Shown: positions 50,141 through 61,639 of the stretch, piece by piece
Layout of the letters: each line of letters starts with the position of its first letter
How positions within the stretch are numbered: position 1 is the first letter of the stretch
From: Balanoglossus misakiensis
Lineage: Eukaryota > Hemichordata
Length of the DNA stretch: 64,000 bases
Reading direction: 5' to 3'
Assembly: GCA_040954595.2 (NCBI GenBank)
Contig: CM082588.2
Coordinates: forward strand, 11,098,001 to 11,162,000
Program-made: the position numbers and the translations under genes
Notes under the pieces: generated by a model
The model's database searches: none
What the model was told of the DNA's origin: nothing
The model's input: the letters and a program-made list of their open reading frames with translations, nothing else

Positions 50141-50509
50141 ATCATGAAAAAATGACAAATTTTCGACTTTGCAAAATCTGAAAATTTCGTCGATTTTTGA
50201 AAAAAATCATGGGGGAAAATGATCAAAAAATGACAAATTTTCGACTGCAAAATCTCAAAATTTCGTCAATTTTGAAAAAAATCATGGGTGAAAATCATCA
50301 AAAAATGACAATTTTTTTACTGCAAAATCTCAAAATTTCATCGATTTTTGAAAAAAATCATGGGTGAAAATCATCAAAAAATGATAAATTTTCGACTTTG
50401 CAAAATCTGAAAATTTCGTCGATTTTTGAAGAAAATCAAGGGTGAAAATCATCAAAAAATGACAAATTTTCGACTTTGCAAAATCTCAAAATTTCGTCGA
50501 TTTTTGAAA

Positions 50510-51600
50510 AAAATCATGGGGAAAATGATCAAAAAATGACAAATTTTCGACTGCAAAATTTCAAAATTTCGTCAATTTTGAAAAAATCATGGGTGAAAAT
50601 CATCAAAAAATGACAAATTTTCGACTGCAAAATCTCAAAATTTCGTCGATTTTTGAAAAAAAAACGGGTGAAAATCATCAAAAAATGACAAATTTTCGAC
50701 TGCAAAAACTCAAAATTTCGTCAATTTTGAAAAAAATCATGGGTGAAAATCATCAAAAAATGACAAAATTTCGTCTTTGCAAAATCTATAAATTTCGTCG
50801 ATTTTTGAAAAATTTTCAACTTTGCAAAATCTCAAAATTTCGTCGATTTTTGAAAAAAAATCATGGGGGAAAATCATCAAAAAATGACAAATTTTTGACT
50901 GAAAAATCTCAAATTTTCGTCGATTTTTTAAAAAAATTGTTGAAAATCATCAAAAAATTACAAATTTTTGACTTTGCAAAATCTCAAAATTTCGTCAATT
51001 TTGAAAAAAATCATGGGTGAAAATCATCAAAAAATGACAAATTTTCGACTTTGCAAAATCTGAAAATTTCGTCGATTTTTGAGAAAAATCATGGGTGAAA
51101 ATCATCAAAAAATGACAAATTTTCGACTTTGCAAAATCTCAAATTTTCGTCGATTTTTGAAAAAAATCATGGGGGAAAATGATCAAAAAATGACAAATTT
51201 TCGACTGCAAAATTTCAAAATTTCGTCAATTTTGAAAAAATCATGGGTGAAAATCATCAAAAAATGACAAATTTTCGACTGCAAAAACTCAAAATTTCAT
51301 CAATTTTGAAAAAAATCATGGGTGAAAATCATCAAAAAATGACAAATTTTCCTCTTTGCAAAATCTATAAATTTCGTCGATTTTTGAAAAATTTTCAACT
51401 TTGCAAAATCTCAAAATTTCGTCGATTTTTGAAAAAAATCATGGGGGAAAATCATCAAAAAATGACAAATTTTCGACTGCAAAATCTCAAAATTTCGTCG
51501 ATTTTTGAAATAAATCATTGTTGAAAATTATCAAAAATTGACAAATTTTCCTCTTTGCAAAATCTCAAAATTTCGTCGATTTTTTGAAAAAAGACGGGTG
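50510..51600 (+). repeat. 4,130-bp-spaced pair, copy 1
   Basis: This segment recurs at about 54640-55730 at an offset of 4,130-4,132. Shared rare marks are gcaaaatttcaaaattt, aaaaaaaacgggtg, the gactgaaaaatctc / aaaaaattgttgaaaa short monomer near 50900-50945, tgagaaaaatcatggg near 51080 and attatcaaaaattgac near 51526. The ctataaattt plus truncated pair occurs twice in it. Confidence 0.8.
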
Positions 51601-51894
51601 AAAATCATCTAAAAATGACAAATTTTCGACTTTGCAAAATCTCAAAATTTCGTCGATTTTTGAAGAAAATCAAGGGTGAAAATCATCAAAAAATGACAAA
51701 TTTTCGACTTTGCAAAATCTCAAAATTTCGTCAATTTTGAAAAAATCATGGGTGAAAATCATCAAAAAATGACAAATTTTCGACTGCAAAAACTCAAAAT
51801 TTCGTCAATTTTGAAAAAAATAATGGGTGAAAATCATCAAAAAATGACAAATTTTCGACTGCAAAATCTCAAAATTTCGTCGATTTTTGAAATA

Positions 51895-52130
51895 AATCAT
51901 TGTTAAAAATTATTAAAAATTGACAAATTTTCCTCTTTGCAAAATCTCAAAATTTCGTCGATTTTTTGAAAAAAGACGGGTGAAAATCATCTAAAAATGA
52001 CAAATTTTCGACTTTGCAAAATCTCAAAATTTCGTTGATTTTTGAAAAAAATCATGGGGGAAAATCATCAAAAATGACAAATTTACGACTACAAAATCTC
52101 AAAATTTCGTCGACTTGTGAAAAAAAATCA
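51895..52130 (+). repeat. Block-C diagnostic module, representative copy
   Basis: A fixed order of four monomers marks block C: tcattgttaaaaattatt, gattttttgaaaaaagacggg with catctaaaaatgac, cgttgattttt with gggggaaaa, and aaatttacgactacaaaa with cgacttgtg. Complete or partial copies start near 46709, 48967, 51530, 51903, 53720, 55650, 57130, 59550, 61405, 61710 and 62140. Both cgacttgtg and cgatttgtg forms exist, dividing the copies into two groups. Confidence 0.82.
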
Positions 52131-53149
52131 TGGGTGAAAATCATCAAAAATGACAAATTTTTGACTTTGCACAATCTCAAAATTTCGTCAATTTTGAAAA
52201 AAATCATGGGTGAAAATCATCAAAAAATGACAACTTTTCGACTTTGCAAAATCTGAAAATTTCATCGATTTTTGAAAAAATCATGGGTGAAAATCATGAA
52301 AAAATGACAAATTTTCGACTTTGCAAAATCTCAAAATTTCGTCGATTTTTGAAAAAAATCATGGGTGAAAATCATCAAAAAATGACAAATTTTCGACTTT
52401 GCAAAATCTCAAAATTTCGTCGATTTTTGAAGAAAATCATGGGTGAAAATCATCAAAAAATGACAAATTTTCGACTTTGCAAAATCTCAAAATTTCGTCG
52501 ATTTTTGAAAAAAATAATGGGTGAAAATCATCAAAAAATGACACATTTTCGACTTTGCAAAATCTCAAAATTTCGTCGATTTTTGAAAAAAAATCATGGG
52601 TGAAAATCATCAAAAAATGACAAATTTTCGTCTTTGCAAAATCTCAAAATTTCGTCCATTTTTGAAAAAAAATCATGGGGGAAAATCATCAAAAAATGAC
52701 AAATTTTCGACTTTGCAAAATCTCAAAATTTCGTCGATTTTGAAAAAAACCATTGGGGGGAAAATCATCAAAAAATGACAAATTTTCGATTTTGCAAAAT
52801 CTCAAAATTTCGTCGATTTTTGAAAAAAATTAATGGTTGAAAATCATCAAAAAATGACAAATTTTCGACTTTGCAAAATCTCAAAATTTCGTCGATTTTT
52901 GAAGAAAATCATGGGTGAAAATCATCAAAAAATGACAAATTTTCGACTTTGCAAAATCTCAAAATTTCGTCGATTTTTGAAAAAAATCATGGGGGAAAAT
53001 CATCAAAAAATTACAATTTTTCGACTGCAAAATCTCAAAATTTCGTCAATTTTGAAAAAATCATGGTTGAAAATCATCAAAAAATGACAATTTTTTTACT
53101 GCAAAATCTCAAAATTTCATCGATTTTTGAAAAAAATCATGGGTGAAAA

Positions 53150-55860
53150 TCATCAAAAAATGATAAATTTTCGACTTTGCAAAATCTGAAAATTTCGTCG
53201 ATTTTTGAAGAAAATCAAGGGTGAAAATCATCAAAAAATGACAAATTTTCGACTTTGCAAAATCTCAAAATTTCGTCGATTTTTGAAAAAAATCTTGGGG
53301 AAAATGATCAAAAAATGACAAATTTTCGACTGCAAAATTTCAAAATTTCGTCAATTTTGAAAAAATCATGGGTGAAAATCATCAAAAAATGACAAATTTT
53401 CGACTGCAAAATCTCAAAATTTCGTCGATTTTTGAAAAAAAAACGGGTGAAAATCATCAAAAAATGACAAATTTTCGACTGCAAAAACTCAAAATTTCGT
53501 CAATTTTGAAAAAAATCATGGGTGAAAATCATCAAAAAATGACAAATTTTCGTCTTTGCAAAATCTATAAATTTCGTCGATTTTTGAAAAATTTTCAACT
53601 TTGCAAAATCTCAAAATTTCGTCGATTTTTGAAAAAAATCATGGGGGAAAATCATCAAAAAATGACAAATTTTCGACTGCAAAATCTCAAAATTTCGTCG
53701 ATTTTTGAAATAAATCATTGTTGAAAATTATCAAAAATTGACAAATTTTCCTCTTTGCAAAATCTCAAAATTTCGTCGATTTTTTGAAAAAAGACGGGTG
53801 AAAATCATCTAAAAATGACAAATTTTCGACTTTGCAAAATCTCAAAATTTCGTTGATTTTTGAAAAAAATCATGGGGGAAAATCATCAAAAATGACAAAT
53901 TTACGACTACAAAATCTCAAAATTTCGTCGATTTGTGAAAAAAAATCATGGGTGAAAATCATCAAAAAATGACAAATTTTTGACTTTGCACAATCTCAAA
54001 ATTTCGTCAATTTTGAAAAAAACATGGGTGAAAATCATCAAAAAATGACAAATTTTCGACTTTGCAAAATCTGAAAATTTCATCGATTTTTGAAAAAATC
54101 ATGGGTGAAAATCATGAAAAAATGACAAATTTTCGACTTTGCAAAATCTCAAAATTTCGTCGATTTTTGAAAAAAATCATGGGTGAAAATCATCAAAAAA
54201 TGACAAATTTTCGACTTTGCAAAATCTCAAAATTTCGTCGATTTTTGAAGAAAATCATGGGTGAAAATCATCAAAAATGACAAATTTTCGACTTTGCAAA
54301 ATCTCAAAATTTCGTCGATTTTTGAAAAAAATCATGGGTGAAAATCATCAAAAAATGACACATTTTCGACTTTGCAAAATCTTAAAATTTCGTCGATTTT
54401 TGAAAAAAAATCATGGGTGAAAATCATCAAAAAATGACAAATTTTCGTCTTTGCAAAATCTCAAAATTTCGTCCATTTTTGAAAAAAAATCATGGGGGAA
54501 AATCATCAAAAAATGACAAATTTTCGACTTTGCAAAATCTGAAAATTTCGTCGATTTTTGAAGAAAATCAAGGGTGAAAATCATCAAAAAATGACAAATT
54601 TTCGACTTTGCAAAATCTCAAAATTTCGTCGATTTTTGAAAAAAATCTTGGGGAAAATGATCAAAAAATGACAAATTTTCGACTGCAAAATTTCAAAATT
54701 TCGTCAATTTTGAAAAAATCATGGGTGAAAATCATCAAAAAATGACAAATTTTCGACTGCAAAATCTCAAAATTTCGTCGATTTTTGAAAAAAAAACGGG
54801 TGAAAATCATCAAAAAATGACAAATTTTCGACTGCAAAAACTCAAAATTTCGTCAATTTTGAAAAAAATCATGGGTGAAAATCATCAAAAAATGACAAAT
54901 TTTCGTCTTTGCAAAATCTATAAATTTCGTCGATTTTTGAAAAATTTTCAACTTTGCAAAATCTCAAAATTTCGTCGATTTTTGAAAAAAATCATGGGGG
55001 AAAATCATCAAAAAATGACAAATTTTTGACTGAAAATCTCAAATTTTCGTCGATTTTTTAAAAAAATTGTTGAAAATCATCAAAAAATGACAAATTTTTG
55101 ACTTTGCAAAATCTCAAAATTTCGTCAATTTTGAAAAAAATCATGGGTGAAAATCATCAAAAAATGACAAATTTTCGACTTTGCAAAATCTGAAAATTTC
55201 GTCGATTTTTGAGAAAAATCATGGGTGAAAATCATCAAAAAATGACAAATTTTCGACTTTGCAAAATCTCAAATTTTCGTCGATTTTTGAAAAAAATCAT
55301 GGGGGAAAATGATCAAAAAATGACAAATTTTCGACTGCAAAATTTCAAAATTTCGTCAATTTTGAAAAAATCATGGGTGAAAATCATCAAAAAATGACAA
55401 ATTTTCGACTGCAAAAACTCAAAATTTCATCAATTTTGAAAAAAATCATGGGTGAAAATCATCAAAAAATGACAAATTTTCCTCTTTGCAAAATCTATAA
55501 ATTTCGTCGATTTTTGAAAAATTTTCAACTTTGCAAAATCTCAAAATTTCGTCGATTTTTTGAAAAAAATCATGGGGGAAAATCATCAAAAAATGACAAA
55601 TTTTCGACTGCAAAATCTCAAAATTTCGTCGATTTTTGAAATAAATCATTGTTGAAAATTATCAAAAATTGACAAATTTTCCTCTTTGCAAAATCTCAAA
55701 ATTTCGTCGATTTTTTGAAAAAAGACGGGTGAAAATCATCTAAAAATGACAAATTTTCGACTTTGCAAAATCTCAAAATTTCGTTGATTTTTGAAAAAAA
55801 TCATGGGGGAAAATCATCAAAAATGACAAATTTACGACTACAAAATCTCAAAATTTCGTC
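53150..55860 (+). repeat. 5,834-bp-spaced pair, copy 1
   Basis: This segment recurs at about 58,984-61,640 with landmarks shifted by 5,833-5,834 (53368/59201, 54062/59896, 54607/60441). The second copy has accumulated several one-base losses (atttcgac, gcaaatctc, ggggaaatc). The part between (55,860-58,980) contains relatives of 52244-53150 plus an inserted block-A/B type patch at about 56,400-56,880. Confidence 0.8.
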
Positions 55861-56268
55861 GATTTGTGAAAAAAAATCATGGGTGAAAATCATGAAAAAA
55901 TGACAAATTTTCGACTTTGCAAAATCTCAAAATTTCGTCGATTTTTGAAAAAAATCATGGGTGAAAATCATCAAAAAATGACAAATTTTCGACTTTGCAA
56001 AATCTCAAAATTTCGTCGATTTTTGAAGAAATTCATGGGTGAAAATCATCAAAAAATGACAAATTTTCGACTTTGCAAAATCTCAAAATTTCGTCGATTT
56101 TTGAAAAAAATCATGGGTGAAAATCATCAAAAAATGACACATTTTCGACTTTGCAAAATCTTAAAATTTCGTCGATTTTTGAAAAAAAATCATGGGTGAA
56201 AATCATCAAAAAATGACAAATTTTCGTCTTTGCAAAATCTCAAAATTTCGTCCATTTTTGAAAAAAAA

Positions 56269-56890
56269 TCATGGGGGAAAATCATCAAAAAATGACAAAT
56301 TTTCGACTTTGCAAAATCTCAAAATTTCGTCGATTTTGAAAAAAACCATTGGGGGAAAATCATCAAAAAATGACAAATTTTCGATTTTGCAAAATCTCAA
56401 AATTTCGTCGATTTTTGAAAAAAAATCAAGGTTGAAAATCATCAAAAAATGACAAAATTTTCGACTTTGCAAAATCACAAAATTTCGTCGATTTTGAAAA
56501 AAATCATAGGTTCGTCGATTTTTAAAAAAAAACCATGGGTGAAAATCATCAAAAAATGACACATTTTCGACTTTGCAAAATCTCAAAATTTCGTCGATTT
56601 TTGAAAAAAATCATGGGTGAAAATCATCAAAAAATGACAAATTTCGACTTTGCAAAATCTCAAAATTTCGTCGATTTTTGAAAAAAATCATGGGTGAAAA
56701 TCATGAAAAAATGACAAATTTTGAAAAAAAACGGGTGAAAATCATCAAAAAATGACACATTTTCGACTTTGCAAAATCTCAAATTTTCGTCGATTTTTGA
56801 AAAAAAATTATGGTTGAAAATCATCAAAAAATGACAAAATTTTCGACTTTGCAAAATCTCAAAATTTCGTCGATTTTTGAAGAAAATCAA
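56269..56890 (+). repeat. Block-A/B type patch inside block C
   Basis: This patch carries an accattggggg monomer, a tcaaggttgaaaa monomer, gcaaaatcacaaaattt and the only cataggttcg short unit downstream of 48.4 kb (near 56507), then an acgggtg 42-bp unit and catggttg-type monomers. It closely follows the order at 9114-9431, with changes such as aaaccatggg for aaacatggg. It is a likely transfer or retained relic of the upstream array type. Confidence 0.7.
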
Positions 56891-56968
56891 GGGTGAAAAT
56901 CATCAAAAAATGACAAATTTTCGACTTTGCAAAATCTCAAAATTTCGTCAATTTTGAAAAAATCATGG

Positions 56969-56994
56969 GTGAAAATCATCAGTGAAAATCATCA
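56969..56994 (+). repeat. 13-bp internal direct duplication
   Basis: The sequence gtgaaaatcatca is present twice in a row, at 56969-56981 and 56982-56994, within one monomer. It looks like a single slippage event; I did not see it in other copies. Confidence 0.85.
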
Positions 56995-59900
56995 AAAAAT
57001 GACAAATTTTCGACTGCAAAAACTCAAAATTTCGTCAATTTTGAAAAAAATAATGGGTGAAAATCATCAAAAAATGACAAATTTTCGACTGCAAAATCTC
57101 AAAATTTCGTCGATTTTTGAAATAAATCATTGTTAAAAATTATTAAAAATTGACAAATTTTCCTCTTTGCAAAATCTCAAAATTTCGTCGATTTTTTGAA
57201 AAAAGACGGGTGAAAATCATCTAAAAATGACAAATTTTCGACTTTGCAAAATCTCAAAATTTCGTTGATTTTTGAAAAAAATCATGGGGGAAAATCATCA
57301 AAAATGACAAATTTACGACTACAAAATCTCAAAATTTCGTCGACTTGTGAAAAAAAATCATGGGTGAAAATCATCAAAAAATGACAAATTTTTGACTTTG
57401 CACAATCTCAAAATTTCGTCAATTTTGAAAAAAATCATGGGTGAAAATCATCAAAAAATGACAACTTTTCGACTTTGCAAAATCTGAAAATTTAATCGAT
57501 TTTTGAAAAAATCATGGGTGAAAATCATGAAAAAATGACAAATTTTCGACTTTGCAAAATCTCAAAATTTCGTCGATTTTTGAAAAAAATCATGGGTGAA
57601 AATCATCAAAAAATGACAAATTTTCGACTTTGCAAAATCTCAAAATTTCGTCGATTTTTGAAGAAAATCATGGGTGAAAATCATCAAAAAATGACAAATT
57701 TTCGACTTTGCAAAATCTCAAAATTTCGTCGATTTTTGAAAAAAATAATGGGTGAAAATCATCAAAAAATGACACATTTTCGACTTTGCAAAATCTCAAA
57801 ATTTCGTCGATTTTTGAAAAAAAATCATGGGTGAAAATCATCAAAAAATGACAAATTTTCGTCTTTGCAAAATCTCAAAATTTCGTCCATTTTTGAAAAA
57901 AAATCATGGGGGAAAATCATCAAAAAATGACAAATTTTCGACTTTGCAAAATCTCAAAATTTCGTCGATTTTGAAAAAACCATTGGGGGAAAATCATCAA
58001 AAAATGACAAATTTTCGTCTTTGCAAAATCTCAAAATTTCGTCCATTTTTGAAAAAAAATAATGGTTGAAAATCATCAAAAAATGACAAATTTTCGACTT
58101 TGCAAAATCTCAAAATTTCGTCGATTTTTGAAGAAAATCATGGGTGAAAATCATCAAAAAATGACAAATTTTCGACTTTGCAAAATCTCAAAATTTCGTC
58201 GATTTTTGAAAAAAATCATGGGGGAAAATCATCAAAAAATTACAAATTTTCGACTGCAAAATCTCAAAATTTCGTCGATTTTTGAAAAAATCATGGGGGA
58301 AAATGATCAAAAAATGACAAATTTTCGACTGCAAAATCTCAAAATTTCGTCAATTTTGAAAAAAATCATGGTTGAAAATCATCAAAAAATGACAATTTTT
58401 TTACTGCAAAATCTCAAAATTTCATCGATTTTTGAAAAAAATCATGGGTGAAAATCATCAAAAAATGATAAATTTTCGACTTTGCAAAATCTGAAAATTT
58501 CGTCGATTTTTGAAGAAAATCAAGGGTGAAAATCATCAAAAAATGACAAATTTTCGACTTTGCAAAATCTCAAAATTTCGTCGATTTTTGAAAAAAATCT
58601 TGGGGAAAATGATCAAAAAATGACAAATTTTCGACTGCAAAATTTCAAAATTTCGTCAATTTTGAAAAAATCATGGGTGAAAATCATCAAAAATGACAAA
58701 TTTTCGACTTTGCAAAATCTCAAAATTTCGTCGATTTTTGAAAAAAATCATGGGGGAAAATCATCAAAAATTACAAATTTTCGACTGCAAAATCTCAAAA
58801 TTTCGTCGATTTTTGAAAAAATCATGGGGGAAAATGATCAAAAAATGACAAATTTTCGACTGCAAAATCTCAAAATTTCGTCAATTTTGAAAAAAATCAT
58901 GGTTGAAAATCATCAAAAATGACAATTTTTTTACTGCAAAATCTCAAAATTTCATCGATTTTTGAAAAAATCATGGGTGAAAATCATCAAAAAATGATAA
59001 ATTTTCGACTTTGCAAAATCTGAAAATTTCGTCGATTTTTGAAGAAAATCAAGGGTGAAAATCATCAAAAAATGACAAATTTCGACTTTGCAAAATCTCA
59101 AAATTTCGTCGATTTTTGAAAAAAATCTTGGGGAAAATGATCAAAAAATGACAAATTTTCGACTGCAAAATTTCAAAATTTCGTCAATTTTGAAAAAATC
59201 ATGGGTGAAAATCATCAAAAAATGACAAATTTTCGACTGCAAAATCTCAAAATTTCGTCGATTTTTGAAAAAAAAACGGGTGAAAATCATCAAAAAATGA
59301 CAAATTTTCGACTGCAAAAACTCAAAATTTCGTCAATTTTGAAAAAAATCATGGGTGAAAATCATCAAAAAATGACAAATTTTCGTCTTTGCAAAATCTA
59401 TAAATTTCGTCGATTTTTGAAAAATTTTCAACTTTGCAAAATCTCAAAATTTCGTCGATTTTTGAAAAAAATCATGGGGGAAAATCATCAAAAAATGACA
59501 AATTTTCGACTGCAAAATCTCAAAATTTCGTCGATTTTTGAAATAAATCATTGTTGAAAATTATCAAAAATTGAAAAAATTTTCCTCTTGCAAAATCTCA
59601 AAATTTCGTCGATTTTTTGAAAAAAGACGGGTGAAAATCATCTAAAAATGACAAATTTTCGACTTTGCAAAATCTCAAAATTTCGTTGATTTTTGAAAAA
59701 AATCATGGGGGAAAATCATCAAAAATGACAAATTTACGACTACAAAATCTCAAAATTTCGTCGATTTGTGAAAAAAAATCATGGGTGAAAATCATCAAAA
59801 AATGACAAATTTTTGACTTTGCACAATCTCAAAATTTCGTCAATTTTGAAAAAAATCATGGGTGAAAATCATCAAAAAATGACAAATTTTCGACTTTGCA

Positions 59901-61639
59901 AAATCTGAAAATTTCATCGATTTTTGAAAAAATCATGGGTGAAAATCATGAAAAAATGACAAATTTTCGACTTTGCAAAATCTCAAAATTTCGTCGATTT
60001 TTGAAAAAAATCATGGGTGAAAATCATCAAAAAATGACAAATTTCGACTTTGCAAAATCTCAAAATTTCGTCGATTTTTGAAGAAAATCATGGGTGAAAA
60101 TCATCAAAAAATGACAAATTTTCGACTTTGCAAAATCTCAAAATTTCGTCGATTTTTGAAAAAAATCATGGGTGAAAATCATCAAAAATGACACATTTTC
60201 GACTTTGCAAAATCTTAAAATTTCGTCGATTTTTGAAAAAAAATCATGGGTGAAAATCATCAAAAAATGACAAATTTTCGTCTTTGCAAAATCTCAAAAT
60301 TTCGTCCATTTTTGAAAAAAAATCATGGGGGAAAATCATCAAAAAATGACAAATTTTCGACTTTGCAAAATCTGAAAATTTCGTCGATTTTTGAAGAAAA
60401 TCAAGGGTGAAAATCATCAAAAAATGACAAATTTTCGACTTTGCAAAATCTCAAAATTTCGTCGATTTTTGAAAAAAATCTTGGGGAAAATGATCAAAAA
60501 ATGACAAATTTTCGACTGCAAAATTTCAAAATTTCGTCAATTTTGAAAAAAATCATGGGTGAAAATCATCAAAAAATGACAAATTTTCGACTGCAAATCT
60601 CAAAATTTCGTCGATTTTTGAAAAAAAAACGGGTGAAAATCATCAAAAAATGACAAATTTTCGACTGCAAAAACTCAAAATTTCGTCAATTTTGAAAAAA
60701 AATCATGGGTGAAAATCATCAAAAAATGACAAATTTTCGTCTTTGCAAAATCTATAAATTTCGTCGATTTTGAAAAATTTTCAACTTTGCAAAATCTCAA
60801 AATTTCGTCGATTTTTGAAAAAAATCATGGGGGAAATCATCAAAAAATGACAAATTTTTGACTGAAAAATCTCAAATTTTCGTCAATTTTTTAAAAAAAT
60901 TGTTGAAAATCATCAAAAAATTACAAATTTTTGACTTTGCAAAATCTCAAAATTTCGTCAATTTTGAAAAAAATCATGGGTGAAAATCATCAAAAAATGA
61001 CAAATTTTCGACTTTGCAAAATCTGAAAATTTCGTCGATTTTTGAGAAAAATCATGGGTGAAAATCATCAAAAAATGACAAATTTCGACTTTGCAAAATC
61101 TCAAATTTTCGTCGATTTTTGAAAAAAATCATGGGGGAAAATGATCAAAAAATGACAAATTTTCGACTGCAAAAACTCAAAATTTCATCAATTTTGAAAA
61201 AAATCATGGGTGAAAATCATCAAAAAATGACAAATTTTCCTCTTTGCAAATCTATAAATTTCGTCGATTTTTGAAAAATTTCAACTTTGCAAAATCTCAA
61301 AATTTCGTCGATTTTTGAAAAAAATCATGGGGGAAAATCATCAAAAAATGACAAATTTTCGACTGCAAAATCTCAAAATTTCGTCGATTTTGAAATAAAT
61401 CATTGTTGAAAATTATCAAAAATTGACAAATTTTCCTCTTTGCAAAATCTCAAAATTTCGTCGATTTTTTGAAAAAAGACGGGTGAAAATCATCTAAAAA
61501 TGACAAATTTTCGACTTTGCAAAATCTCAAAATTTCGTTGATTTTGAAAAAAATCATGGGGGAAAATCATCAAAAATGACAAATTTACGACTACAAAATC
61601 TCAAAATTTCGTCGATTTGTGAAAAAAAATCATGGGTGA

